From Cryptomeria japonica (Eukaryota > Streptophyta > Pinopsida > Cupressales > Cupressaceae): a DNA stretch of 64,000 nucleotides. The notes under the pieces were generated by a model, which was not told where the DNA came from, ran no database searches, and saw only the letters and a list, made by a program, of their open reading frames with translations. Position 1 is the stretch's first letter; each line of letters starts with the position of its first letter. The stretch covers positions 555,549,136-555,613,135 of the forward strand of contig NC_081413.1 of NCBI RefSeq assembly GCF_030272615.1, in the 5' to 3' direction. Made by a program: the position numbers and the translations under genes. Positions 11,857 to 22,717 of the stretch are shown here, piece by piece.

Positions 11857-13209
11857 ATGGAAGGCTATAAACAATCTTAGAGGATTGTATATCTGCAAGA
11901 AGAGTTAGATCGTGCTAATCAAGTGATTGCAGACATGCAAAGGCAAATGCAAAAATATCTAAAAGTAAGAAGAAGATTATCTGATGATTTGCAGGACTCT
12001 CAAGAGTTAGTGGAACAAATTGAGACATCGTTTGAGAATAGTATATCTGAAGAAACTGAAGAAATGAATGGAGTATTGAAAGAAAAGAACAAGGCATTGG
12101 CTGATCAACTAAAAGCAATGAAAAGAGAACATGAACATTTCAGCACACAGATGACTGAAAATCTTGATGCATTGAGGATAGCTGAGGATAAAGAAAGAGA
12201 TCTACAAAGAGAGAAACATCAACTTGAAGTCTTAGTATCTAATAAGAATGATGAAATCACAAGGTTGACTGGGATTCAACAAAACCTATCAGATCAACTA
12301 GGTTATGCACATCATTAAGCAAATCTGAAAGATGATGAGAATCAAGCATTGAAACTTGAAATATCAAGGTTGACCGATGAACTTGAATCAGAGAAGAAAT
12401 CCAAAGAAACACTCAAGAAGAGTTATGAAGCATCAAAAATGTTGGATGAGCAATTGAATACAAGAAGACCCAACAAAAAAGCAAGACTCGGTTACAAATG
12501 AAAAGACTCTACCGAGAAAGGAATTCATACTACTGAGAGAGGAGAATCATCAAAGCAAGCTGGAAATAAGAATAACATCAAAAGAAAGAAGCCTATTTGC
12601 TACTACTATGGAAATCAAGGTCACATTGCCAACATATGCCAAATCAGAAAAGGTAAGCAGCCGAATGTCACTAAGTACAAAGATTATTGTTACAATTGCA
12701 ATAAATATGGTCACACATCTAATCAATGTAGGACAAAGTCTGTTAGCAATTATTAGAATGCAAAATTCAAAGGGTTTTGTAAAAAATGCAATAGATATGG
12801 ACACAGTACCGAGAAGTGCTGGCTTAAGCAAAAGAATCACAAATGGTATGCACACCGAGCAAACACTAGAGGTTACCGAACTCACATAGATCCTTACCGA
12901 CAATATGCAGCAACACCATGGGATTACAATACAAGGATATGGTGTGAATGTTGTGGAAGATATGGACATATAAGTGCCAACTATTTTATAAGGTTTGGAA
13001 TGAACAACCGAAGATCATGGAGAAATCCTGGTATGGCATGTTTTCATTGTCACAAAGTTGAACATTTAGCTGGAGATTGCAGAGATCAACCTAGAGGAAA
13101 CACTGAAGAAATAAAAGAAAAATTGAAGATGATCTGGAAAAAGAAGGAAATTGTGTCAAATGAAGAAAGCACCTTACCTACCGAGTTAGGTGCACCTATT
13201 CCAAATTAA
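11857..13209 (+). pseudogene. Y ORF1: coiled-coil, multi-zinc-knuckle gag-like protein
   Basis: One reading frame of 450 codons runs from the first ATG after the PBS to 13209. It is interrupted only by in-frame stops at 11878, 12316, 12499 and 12754, with no frameshift. Codons up to about 12500 encode a long Glu/Lys/Leu-rich coiled coil (for example KNKALADQLKAMKREHEHF). The rest holds five CCHC knuckles: CYYYGNQGHIANIC (second Cys lost), CYNCNKYGHTSNQC and CKKCNRYGHSTEKC (both intact), CECCGRYGHISANY (last Cys lost), and CFHCHKVEHLAGDC (Cys/His kept). The likely role is RNA binding and particle assembly. It matches X ORF1 in layout but has more knuckles. Confidence 0.75.
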
Positions 13210-13786
13210 TCAGTGAAGGTATGAAGGGACTGCATTCTCTCAAGGTTAAATCTTGACAGTTCCTATTTTATCATGTACTTAATTCAAATCTGCATAACTA
13301 AGATGTATTAGTAAGTTTGAAATTTTGTCAAGTCTTTTTGAAGCATTATACAGGAAACCTGTCAAGTTGGTGAATACAAGAAACCTGTCAAGTCCGTGAA
13401 TATAGGAAGCCTGTCAAGTCAGTAAATGAAGAAAATTTGGTTACTCGGTTAAAATGAAAAAAAGGAAAAAAAGCTTAGTGGGACCGAGTGCATTTAATGT
13501 TTTTGACCTAACCCGCACAAAGTCCGATAAGGTATTTTGTGTACTTAAAAGCATTTTCATGGTCACTTTCACTTAACAAGTTTTCGAAAGAGCAGAGCAG
13601 AGCGATTCGAAGGCTATCAAACCTCATTCAAACCAAATTCAAGGTATTTACATCAAATCTCATCACATTGTTAAGCTGGTTTACCGATCTTATCAAATTG
13701 TTATTATCTACTGAGTGTAAAGTGTCTATCGTTTGTAAACTGTCAAACCCTAAGGATAGTTTGCTAAGTTTTACTTGAAATTTACA
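13210..13786 (+). promoter_or_regulatory. Y inter-ORF region with repeats and a block shared with X
   Basis: This 577-bp gap separates the two ORFs. It holds three copies of a 26-bp repeat around 'aaacctgtcaagt' (13352-13430). At 13541-13606 lies a block starting 'acttaaaagcatttt' and ending 'tttcgaaagagcagag' that recurs in both X copies at the same position between ORF1 and ORF2. A telo-box-like AAACCCTAA sits just before ORF2. It could be an internal promoter, a spliced leader or an untranslated linker. Confidence 0.45.
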
Positions 13787-16700
13787 ATGGCGCCCAAGAT
13801 CCAAGATCCCATAATTGTCAAGAATGTAGAGAAGCCCTCACTGAAATACACTTTGACTCCTAAAGTCGCCTCCGAACCAGATGACAAAACCGCCTTTTCA
13901 CTCATCCCAGATCAAGTCTTGTTAGTTGAAGATGTGAGATTCTTCACTAGATATCGTGTTGAAGAACTTGGTCATGTTGAGATAAGAGACACCTATGATG
14001 AACTATCTATCAATGGTGTATTAAACAACAAATATGAACACATCATAATCAAAGGATTAACTGAAGCCCTAACCTACCCTCGTGTGTTCAAGCCCCAATG
14101 GGTCAAGTTTGTTTTGAGCAGAGTTCATGATGATTTCATGTGGCTAGAAGAGCAACCATTTAAAATCACCAAGGAAATCATTCATGTGATCACTGGTTAT
14201 CCTATCTATGATCATGTACGAGCTCAAAAGATGATATCACAGAAGGAGTTAATCAGTCTAACTGGAGTTGAATCTGATTACAGAGGATTAAAACTGAACA
14301 ATGTCACTGATGCAGAACTTAAGTTTTCCATTAGAGTAATCGGTTACTGTTTCTTCCAATCCGTAAGGGAAAATAGTGTACCCTGTGTAGTAGTTGACTT
14401 AGCTTATAAAATTGTGAAAAAGGGAATGAAAGTTGACTTATGTGAAGTGTTATTGAAGAACCTATTTGAGAATCTGAACACAATAAGGAAGCTGAAGAAG
14501 AACAACTCGGCAAATACTCTAAAGTTTGGTTCACTTCTTGTATGCATGTTTTTCTACTTTGAAAAATTCTTTCCATCAGTCAGTAAAGTAGCTTGGGAAC
14601 TACACCGACCAATCACCCATTAGATTGATGACTTCATCAAGAAGTTAGGAGATAATTTCAATGATATAATGAATGATTATTTCAGCAAATTTCAAGAGAA
14701 AATCCACAACAGGTACTGAATTCCACCCCTGCTAGTGGAGAAATATAAAGATGATATATGCTTTGAGGGAGATACTGACTATTGTTATGTGAATGTTGTG
14801 GAACCAAGGACTCAATCTTTGCCACTTATGGGTTACGAGATTGACTTTGATATCACACAACAGCAAATTGATGCATATCTTTCATTACCAAGGCATGCTA
14901 CCGAATTGAGGTATGGAACCTATGAAGAAGTGAAGGGAAAAGTTAAAATGAGCATTGTAGTACCCAAAGCTACAAGGAAAGTAACAAAGATGATAAAAGT
15001 TTTAACAAAGAAATTCAGAGAAGAATCTTCCTCTACACCTGTCAAAGGTACTGTTGCCATAACCGAAGAGGAATCTGAAACCCAAGAGGCAACAATAACT
15101 CTAAGCACTGAATTACCTAAGGGTAAAGTGTTGAAAAGAAAGAAACAGGACATTTCAAAGGCCCTACTGACTCCTCCAACAAAGACACCTAATACAAGAG
15201 AATCAGCTGCATCATTGAGTAAGAAACAAAAGAGTGTTACTGCTCCCAAGGTAACCAAGACTAGAAGAAATCCACTCAGAGACTCATTCTGGCAAAACAG
15301 TCTAGTGATACAGAATTTGAAGATGCCAACAAATTCCAAATTGTCAAGAGCAAGAAGGTAAATATACATAGTGTTGAAAACTTTTGTGCCAATCTAAAAG
15401 AATATGGCGGATTTTGTTCTTTTAGATATGTCAAGTATGAAACAAGAAATAATGATGAGAACAAACAAATTGAAGAAGTTGTCATTGGCACACTTCTAAA
15501 GTTTTGACTAGCTCCATTAGAACTAGTAAAGTCACTTCCAAATGAACTTTACTTGCATATTGATAACAGGTGGAAGTATGCAATGGACTTAGAGAAACAA
15601 ATCAGAGAAAGAAGTTTAGTCCATCTATTTCCTAATATGTTTGTAGCAGAAATAAAGGAAAATTTGACAACCTACAATTCAAAATTTCTTGTCAAACAGA
15701 GAGCCTTAAAACTAATGAATGGGCTATATATTGATGTAGAAAATGAGACAAAAGCAAAATGGCAAGAAATATTCAAAATCAAAGTTGCTGATGAACAATC
15801 TAAAATTGAAATCATTGATGTCACCGAGCAAGATCCTGATGTCACCAAGCATGGTCCTGATGTTACCGAACAAGACCTGGCTAACACTATTCAAATTGAT
15901 GAAGATGTCATGGATACAGAGGAACGGGAGTAGGAAATGATAGAAGGCACTACATATGCAAAACTTATATCTAGTGAATCTATTTTAGAACAAGTTCAGC
16001 CTTATCCACTGATCACTCAACCTATTTCTACTGAAGCTCCTCAAGATATAGCACAAGGCACCGAAGGTCACAAGTCTACAACAGGAGAAAAGACTACTCA
16101 AGAACAGACCTCTCAAGCACCATCAAGCACTGAACATGTAGTAGCTGAGACACCTAGTACTGAGACACCAAAAGACACCACAATGGCTATAGGAACCGAC
16201 CAAAGTATTTCCTCTACCGAGCAACCTATCGAGGGTTAGAAAGCCTCTCAAGCTATTGTCTAGGTCCAACCAACCAAAGGTAAAGAGAAGAAAGTGAAAA
16301 AGCATAGTTTCAAAGTTGATTTATCTAAACCAATAGTGTTGCCCAATGTGGATATATCAAAATTAAAGGGGCAAGCACTCATTGATTTTGGTGAACTATG
16401 CAAAGCAAAGGCCGAACAAGAAAAATAGATGGCCATACAAAATAAGAATAAAGTACTTCAGAAGGTGAAGACACTACTATCAGATATCCTACCCATAGCT
16501 ATAGTGTCAACTGATGCAGCCATCCATATTCAACTGGATGAACTCTTTAATCAAATAGAAACATCCGGAGTAGATGCATCTAAGTACTTGAGCAAGCTCA
16601 AAGACAAGGAGCTTACTGCAAAAATGATAGAGGAGGTACAGAAAGCTCTAGCTATTGGCAAAATCAAACTTGTCAAATTCATTGCTGAGTTGTCCCCTCA

Positions 16701-17167
16701 ACTCAAGCATATTCTTTATTTATTTCAGAAACTCTATACATTTTCTATATTCATTAAAGATATCAAGAATAAAACTGATGCAATTGAGAGAGAGATGACC
16801 GATCTCTCCAATAAGTTGACTTGAGCCCAATTCAGTTCAAAACTTTTATACCAAGCTTCAACAGCTCATGGCTCAACAATTGGAACTAAGAAATGAAGAA
16901 CATAAAATCAGGATGGATATAATGACACTCCAGACATTATTCCTTCCTCATCTTTTATTAGTTCAAGAAAAAATTAACTGAGCCACACGCCTATCCACTA
17001 CACAAGAGGGAAGCACTCTTGATGGCTTAATAGCACTATTGGCTGATATTCAAGCACAAAATTCTTTAATGGAAAGTGTAAAAGATGCACTCTCTGTCAC
17101 TCTCACCGACACTTGGAAAAAGTACAAATCTATTTTTGACCAGTTACCACCCCCGAATGGAAATTAA
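13787..17167 (+). pseudogene. Y ORF2: about 1,130-codon protein of unknown function, broken
   Basis: It begins MAPKIQDP at the first ATG of the frame and ends QLPPPNGN. Open pieces are 13787-14623, 14735-15361, about 15506-15933, 15937-16239 and 16429-16824. In-frame stops at 14621 and 14717 and frameshifts near 15350 and downstream separate them. The N-terminal region of about 280 residues is globular and contains LKFGSLLVCMFFYFEKFFP. A Lys/Thr/Ser-rich linker and a helical C-terminal half follow. The order matches X ORF2 piece by piece (FKITKEIIHVITGYP; VEKYKDDICF; DNRWKYAMDLEKQIRE; YKSIFDQL). No known catalytic domain or convincing membrane segment was seen. It is not related to copia pol. 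Confidence 0.7.
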
Positions 17168-17530
17168 GTTTTTGATGTTTGACAAAAAGGGGGAGTGATA
17201 TATATTTGGGGAGTGATACATTTTTGATCAGTATTAAGAATGATATAGTATTTGAAGTATTGTATACAAGGGGAGTATACCAAGCAGAGTATGCAGAGTA
17301 ACCAAGGACAGAAAGCAGAGCACACAAGCATAGAACCGAGCATGGAAAAATTAGAGTTATGTATAGTATAATGACAAGGGGAGTATATTTGAATATACTA
17401 TTTCATTGACTATTGTATTACTATTAAGTATAGTCATTTTACAAAGTATATAGATTTTTATTTTTTTTGAGTTATGACTTTGAAAGTAGTTTTTTGTCAA
17501 AACATCTCAACTAAAGTCAAAAGGGGAGAT
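17168..17530 (+). promoter_or_regulatory. Y 3' UTR with several purine tracts and the PPT
   Basis: Purine runs occur at 17186-17196 ('aaaaagggggag'), 17205-17213, 17269-17277 and 17376-17384. The PPT 'aaaaggggagat' (17519-17530) abuts the 3' LTR. The spacing and repetition resemble the 3' UTRs of C0, C1, C2 and X. Confidence 0.65.
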
Positions 17531-18244
17531 TGTTATTACTTATCAAATTTCCATTAGTTTTTATATCCAAAGTCATACTATATACTCGAGTTGGTTAACA
17601 CTACCGAATCATGCAGTCGATATACACAGAGAAGTCAGTATGCACTGTCTAGTCGGTTACAGAAGAAAGCAGTCACTATATGGGTTACCGAGGTATGCTA
17701 TAAGCAAGGTAATCTATTCTGAGCACATAGAATCTGCTATAACATTTTAGATGTAAAGTTGTAGATATTTGTAATGATTTTATTGTAATATTGTGAAGTT
17801 GAAAGAGAAACCTTTAACAGGGTAAAAGACTCTAATCAAGTATATAAATTATAAATCCTCTAACCAAGTGCAACATGCAGATTAAATGTTGTAAAATCCT
17901 TTAGCAAGGTAGATCTAACAGATCTTGTTACTCCTAACAGGGTAAGCTATCAGAAATAGCTAATATGTAGCTCTAACCGAGCACTCTTTATTATTGCAGT
18001 AGTGAAGTTGTGGGTGCCATCCCCACCGCAGTTTTTCTCTCTAACCAAGAGTTTCTACATAACGAAAATATATGTGTTATGGAGTGAATCATGTATGATT
18101 GTGATCTATTTGTTTTAACCTTATTTTATGTTACTGCACTATTCTATTTATACATAATAGTAAAGTTATTATTCAAGAAAGGTTTTGAAGTACTGATTCA
18201 ACCCTCCCCTCTTAGTACATTAGCTTTCCATATTGGGCCTAACA
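17531..18244 (+). repeat. Y 3' LTR with internal deletion (714 bp)
   Basis: It is colinear with the 5' LTR but lacks 469 bp. 'agaaagcagtcac' joins directly to 'tatatgggttaccg', with AC as microhomology at the break. Outside the deletion the two LTRs are about 95% alike by eye. Confidence 0.9.
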
Positions 18245-18249
18245 AGAAT

Positions 18250-18742
18250 ATCCTTTGCAGACGAATCTAGCCTTGTTTCTTACAAGTTGTCCATCCTCAT
18301 TCAATTTGTTCCTAAAAACCCATTTAGTTCCAATAACATTCTTATTTTTAGGTCGAGGAACTAAAGTCCAAGTATTGTTCTTTTCAATTTGGTTTAATTC
18401 ATCTTCCATAGCTTTCATCCAACATTCATCTTTACAAGTGTCAACTACTGATGTCGGTTCAATATGAGAAATGAAACATACCTCTTAATTTTCCAATCTT
18501 CTCCTTGTCATAACTCCCATGTTTTTGTCTCCAATGATCTAATTTTCAGAATGATTTTGCCTTACATACCTTGGTGCTTTCTGATTTTCAGGTTCTTTGT
18601 GCTGCTCTTCAGTTACAACTAAGTTTTCTGATGACGTCGAGGCAACTAGTTCAGTATTTCATTCCGGTATAGGCACTACCGATTTAGTTATGATCATTTC
18701 CACTTCTAGCTCACAGTCATAAGATTTAGCTTGGTCTTTCTA
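18250..18742 (-). pseudogene. pol: C2 RT N-terminal part and linker
   Basis: The minus strand encodes the start of the copia RT domain, with RNKLNEDG and a VCKGYS-type block directly right of Y, preceded by an acidic linker. It continues the RT of 9351-10606. Stops are present. No other gene is seen in this stretch. Confidence 0.7.
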
Positions 18743-19637
18743 CTACTCATCCACTTTCACATTAGCACTCTCCATAATTTTCTGCAATCTTTTATTATAA
18801 AATCTACATGCTTTGCTTTTAGTTGAATAACCAAGAAATATTCCTTCATCACATCTAGGGTCAAACTTTCCAATGGAATCATCTCTTTTGATATAACACT
18901 TACTTTTAAAGATTCTAAAATATTTTAGAGTAGATGAATGACCAAAACATAATTCATAAGGGGTCTTACCGGTATCTCCTTTGATATGAACTCTATTGAA
19001 TGTTCTTTCTTTGCACAATGCCATTCTGCTGAGGTGTCTGGGGTACAAATAACTATCTCCTAATGCCATTTTTCTCACAATAACAGTTAAACTCATCGGA
19101 TGTGACTTCACCACCTTGATATGATCTCATACACTTGATTTTCATTCCTGTATCTATCTCAACCATAGCTTTAAAGATCTTGAACTTCTCAAAGGCTTCA
19201 GATTTCTCCCTTAGAAAAGCAACCCACATCATTCTAGAATAGTCATCAATGATTAACATGAAATATCTATCACCTTGAAAGTTTCTTGCATTAGTAGGAC
19301 CACACAGGTTAGTATGAATCAAATCAAGAACATCATTAGATTTGTCAGGTATGCTCTTAAAAGAAGTTTTGATTTTCTTAACCATTTGACATTCTTTACA
19401 TACCGGATTGTGAGGCTTCACAATCTTAGGTAAATCTATAACTACCTTAGTTGAACTGATCTTTACAATGGAATCAAAATTTACATGACACAACCTTTTA
19501 TGCCATAGCCAACTTTCATCAGTATGTGCAATCAAACATGTCTTTTCACCGGAGTTCAAATGAAAGATTTTACCTGATTTGCTAATGATTTTACACTTTC
19601 CATCCTTGAATTGTAATTGAAATCCTTTATCTACCAA
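18743..19637 (-). pseudogene. pol: C2 integrase with damaged catalytic residues
   Basis: Two overlapping open pieces (19053-19637 and 18743-19114) cover the GAG-pre-integrase zinc region (LWHKRLCHVNFDSI ... CKEC), the core (DLIHTNLCGPTNARNFQ, IDDYSRMMWVAFL) and the post-core GKTPYELCFGHS ... GIFLGYSTKSK. The first catalytic Asp is Asn (HTN). The second motif, normally RSDNGGE, reads RSYQGGE, so the catalytic Asp is Tyr. The glutamate region falls at the frame break. It cannot be an active integrase. Confidence 0.85.
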
Positions 19638-20075
19638 CTATCCTACACTCAAAATATTATGTTTTAGACCTTCAACATAATAGACATTATCACTGTTATG
19701 CTTACCATTCAATGAAATGGTTCATCTTTCTTTGATCATGCATGCCTTGTTATTACCAAATATGGCTTGACCATCATCAAATTCTTGCAAGGTTAGGAAC
19801 TTTCCTTTGTCACCTGTCATATGATGAGAAAATACACTGTCTATTACCCATTCATTTGTGTCTTCAAATTTTCCTACAAGGGCTTTTTCCTCATTCTTGA
19901 TAACTAGTTCTGGATCATCTTCTTTCATAGCATAAAATGCGCAGTCTTTTCCATTGTCAAGTCCACTAGCTGAATCTCTTGTCAGTTCTTCTTTTGAGTC
20001 ATCAATTGCTCCTTTCTCATCAACATAGTAGCATGATTTGTTTTTGTATTTCCTGTACTTATGCTTGATATTCAA
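19638..20075 (-). pseudogene. pol: C2 protease, degenerate
   Basis: The retroviral-type aspartic protease region reads WVIDSVFSHHMTG in place of the usual DSGCSHHMTG, so the Gly after the catalytic Asp-Ser is lost. It is followed by KFLTLQEFDDGQAIFGN. The 19638-19721 part is out of frame and links to the pre-integrase segment. Confidence 0.75.
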
Positions 20076-20089
20076 GGTTAGTCTTAAAA

Positions 20090-21014
20090 TATCATCTTTC
20101 TCTTTCTTGCAATTTTATATTCCTTTCAGGACTTCTAGATGCAAAATGACCTATCTTATTCCATGTAAAAAATTTGAAAGGAGATTTTCCTTCATACAAG
20201 TACTTCCCGACGGACCTCTAGGTATCCTTCTAGAAAATAGGGCTTCAACTTTCTTCAGCTCTTCATCTTCTTTTTTGATCTCTTCCAATTCCTTTGCATA
20301 CAATACTTTCCAATCTTGCTTGTCGGTTGATGATGTAGATGCCTTAAATGCACTATCAACCTTTGTAGCTCTAGGAGGACCAAATTCTTCAAGCTTAAAA
20401 GAAGATATCTTCCCAACAAGAGTATCTCTATTGACAAAAGAATTAGGCATGGTTCTTAGCTCATTAATTGCAGTTACCTTTATCTTATATGCCGGTGGTA
20501 AAACCCTTAATACTTTTGAAACAATCTCTTCCTAACTCAGTTATCCACCATAACACTGAATTACCAATACAATTTCATTAACCATTTCTATGAATGCATA
20601 AATTCTTTCATCTTCTTCCATCTTCAAGCTTTCATATCTTACTCGATAACATTCAAGTTTTGCAATTTTAATAGTAAGATCACCTTCATTCAAAGTCTCC
20701 AACTTGTCCCACATAGCTTTTGGTGATGATTTATGTGATAGTCTCATGATTTTGTAATCTGATAGGGCACTTAAGAGGGATTCTCTAGCTCTGTAATCAT
20801 TCTTAATGTTCTTATCCAAGTCTGTCAGTGCAAGAAGGCCAGATGTCGAATTATGAGGAGTGTAACCATTTTGAGTTATTTCCCAAATTTACTTTCCAAT
20901 GCATCTTAAATGAGTCTCCATCTGAATCTTCCATACTCCATAGTTTGTTCCATCAAGACTAGGGTTGTCCTTCCATAAAACATAGTTGAACTATTAGATA
21001 CCATAGGATCTTCC
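20090..21014 (-). pseudogene. gag: C2 gag, degenerate
   Basis: From the right, the minus strand reads DGTNYGVWKIQMETHL (N-terminal gag domain), a stop, DKNIKNDYRARESLLSALS and MWDKLETLNEG (20541-20819). It then runs through VDSAFKAS ... KKVEALFSRRI (20151-20450) to a zinc knuckle reduced to FFTWNKIGHFASRS, where all three Cys are replaced. Frameshifts and stops separate the parts. The PBS lies about 35 bp upstream of the gag start. Confidence 0.8.
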
Positions 21015-21048
21015 TCAAGCAGTTAAGCTTCTGCAAAAAGAGGACCAA

Positions 21049-21060
21049 GCTCTTATACCA
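21049..21060 (-). promoter_or_regulatory. C2 primer-binding site, mutated
   Basis: The minus strand reads TGGTATAAGAGC, one base off the iMet PBS TGGTATCAGAGC. It lies two bases inside the 5' LTR. Confidence 0.8.
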
Positions 21061-21062
21061 AT

Positions 21063-22186
21063 TTTTAGGATAGCCGGTGAACAAATGAGAGGGGGGAATC
21101 GGTTGTTAACAGATTATGTGAATTAAAGAAATTAAAAAATTATATCGGTATAACTAATTAAATATTGAAGCATAAGTGAAAACTAGAGAATCAATACCAT
21201 GCAACCATAACACAACACTATTATTTGTACGTGGAAAACCTCAATGAGGAAAAACCATGGTGAGAAACCCTGGCCACAATCAGATGATACTTTTGCAACA
21301 AGTATATGATTATAATAGGGGCATGCACATGCAGGAAGGCACACTGCTCATCACAATGGAGTCTCACTAAGTACAAAGATGTCAACCACCTCAAGATGTT
21401 TGGACTACAGTCTAGAGAGAAGAACTATCACTAATAGCATCAAACATGCTAGATTATAGTTATAGTTAAGCTCAATACCAGAGGTCTAAAACCTCTTACA
21501 TAAACCCAACTCGATCGCCTATGATCAACCAAATCCTCTACACAAATGATTATTACATTATTTGCTCCTTACCATGATACATGATCTACAATGAGATCTT
21601 ACATACATTTATACCAACCCAAGACCTAACCAATTAGGTTGCCCACACAAATGATAATATGATAGATCCATTACATAATCCTAAAATAAAATCATAACAC
21701 ATGTCGCCCTAACACCAAACAAATAACATCCAATCAATAAAACATCTCAGAAGCACATCAGAGGATCCACCAACACATTACATGCAAACCAGTCCGTAAC
21801 CTAGATATCACCGGACCTAAATTAGATCCACACACGTCAAAGAAATGACACAAATCATATGAGGCACAAACATGATCACCATCAACATCTTGAATCCCTT
21901 CTAGAAGTTGCACCAACACCATTTATACATAACATCAAATATCTTCAATGAAGCTCTATCAGTGAAACCCTTACTAGATCAATAAAGCAAGCTTACTGCA
22001 ACATAAGATAACATCTGATTGTCAAGTCAATACCAACTGACTGAAACATACTTCACCATCCATACAAACATATATTACCAACTAGATCATACTGGTGGCA
22101 ATCAACTGACTATCTTCCCAATCCAATCCACCTATCGGAAGCCGACAACCAACCAAAACAACAAGTGTTGACATCAATGCAAGACA
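21063..22186 (-). repeat. C2 5' LTR (1124 bp)
   Basis: The complete LTR holds the uninterrupted C1 target ATAAC at 21929-21933. Its inner terminus TGTT has decayed to TTTT. Divergence from the 3' LTR is clearly greater than between the G1 or G2 LTR pairs. Confidence 0.85.
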
Positions 22187-22191
22187 TAATC

Positions 22192-22502
22192 AATTCCATC
22201 ATATGGCCAACTTCCTTGGGTTATAGCCCTTGTTGTTTTTTAGTAGTGAGTTCTAGGCAATGTGTCTGAATGCATGTGCATTCCACATTGTAATACTTCT
22301 AATAGAGTATACTTATTTTGTGGGTTTTCCCACTATGGTTTTCCCTTAACCGGGTTTTCCATGTCAAAAATCTTGGTTTTGTGTTTGTTCATGATTCATG
22401 CTTTCCTTGCTAATTATCAAATCTATAATTAAAGTAAGTTGATGAAAGTTTTGGTGACAACATATTCATCTTCCCCCCTCTCAGTTGTCTTCCCTATTTT
22501 CA
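22192..22502 (+). repeat. C0 3' LTR, right part
   Basis: This continues C0 after C2. It holds 'gggttttcccactatgg' and 'gggttttccatgtcaaaaat', the R-U5 signature of plant copia LTRs, and 'ccccctctcagttgtc' before the end. Confidence 0.65.
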
Positions 22503-22519
22503 TCAAGCTCGACCCAAGG

Positions 22520-22654
22520 AAAGAGGAGATAAAGGGGAAGATATGTGAGTGACCTAGAGGGAGAGATAGAGGGTGGTATAGAGAGATAACTAATAAGACA
22601 TGGATGGATTGGTAGGGACGTTGAGAGGGGGGGAAGGGAGAAACTTAGGGGGAT

Positions 22655-22717
<63 letters not shown>

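Larger units (their letters stand above)
10612..18244 (+). mobile_element. Y: non-autonomous two-ORF LTR retrotransposon
   Basis: Unequal LTRs (10612-11794 and 17531-18244) with TGTTA...TAACA ends are flanked by the TSD AGAAT (10607-10611, 18245-18249). The iMet PBS TGGTATCAGAGC follows the 5' LTR, and a PPT precedes the 3' LTR. Between them are a gag-like ORF1 (coiled coil plus zinc knuckles) and a long ORF2 of unknown function. No protease, integrase, RT or RNase H motif was found in any frame. ORF2 is homologous to the one in X. The copia-type PBS and 5-bp TSD suggest mobilisation by copia proteins in trans. Confidence 0.85.
1385..22186 (-). mobile_element. C2: Ty1/copia retrotransposon, minus strand, carrying C1 and Y
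   Basis: Read on the minus strand, the order is 5' LTR (21063-22186), PBS, gag, protease, integrase, reverse transcriptase, RNase H, 3' UTR with purine tracts, 3' LTR (ending at 1385). That is the copia order. The 3' LTR is split by C1 and the RT gene by Y. With both insertions removed the element is about 6.8 kb. LTR termini are TGTTTTGTC... and ...ATCCTAACA on the element strand. All genes carry stops and frameshifts, the protease and integrase active sites are damaged, and the two LTRs have diverged visibly, so C2 is old and dead. Confidence 0.85.
1..22502 (+). mobile_element. C0: 3' end of a Ty1/copia element, interrupted by C2
   Basis: Only the end of this element is in the window. Positions 1-330 are its 3' untranslated region. 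They match, in order, the 3' UTR of the minus-strand copia element C2 near 9170-9300: a 'gtgcatcagtcc' block followed by 'ctcagggggagcag'. Three purine tracts follow, and then an LTR starts TGTTGG at 331. The LTR runs to 1384, is interrupted by C2, and resumes after 22186 to a CA end near 22502. The resumed part holds the 'gggttttccatgtcaaaaatc' type block typical of plant copia R-U5 regions. The RNase H gene must lie left of the window. The exact right end (22502 or 22505) is uncertain because the partner LTR is not visible. Confidence 0.7.

Noticed and set aside
13787-17167. Y ORF2 as an envelope-like gene of SIRE elements
   Set aside because: It is far longer, has no convincing signal peptide or transmembrane segment, and no pol precedes it. 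Kept as unknown.
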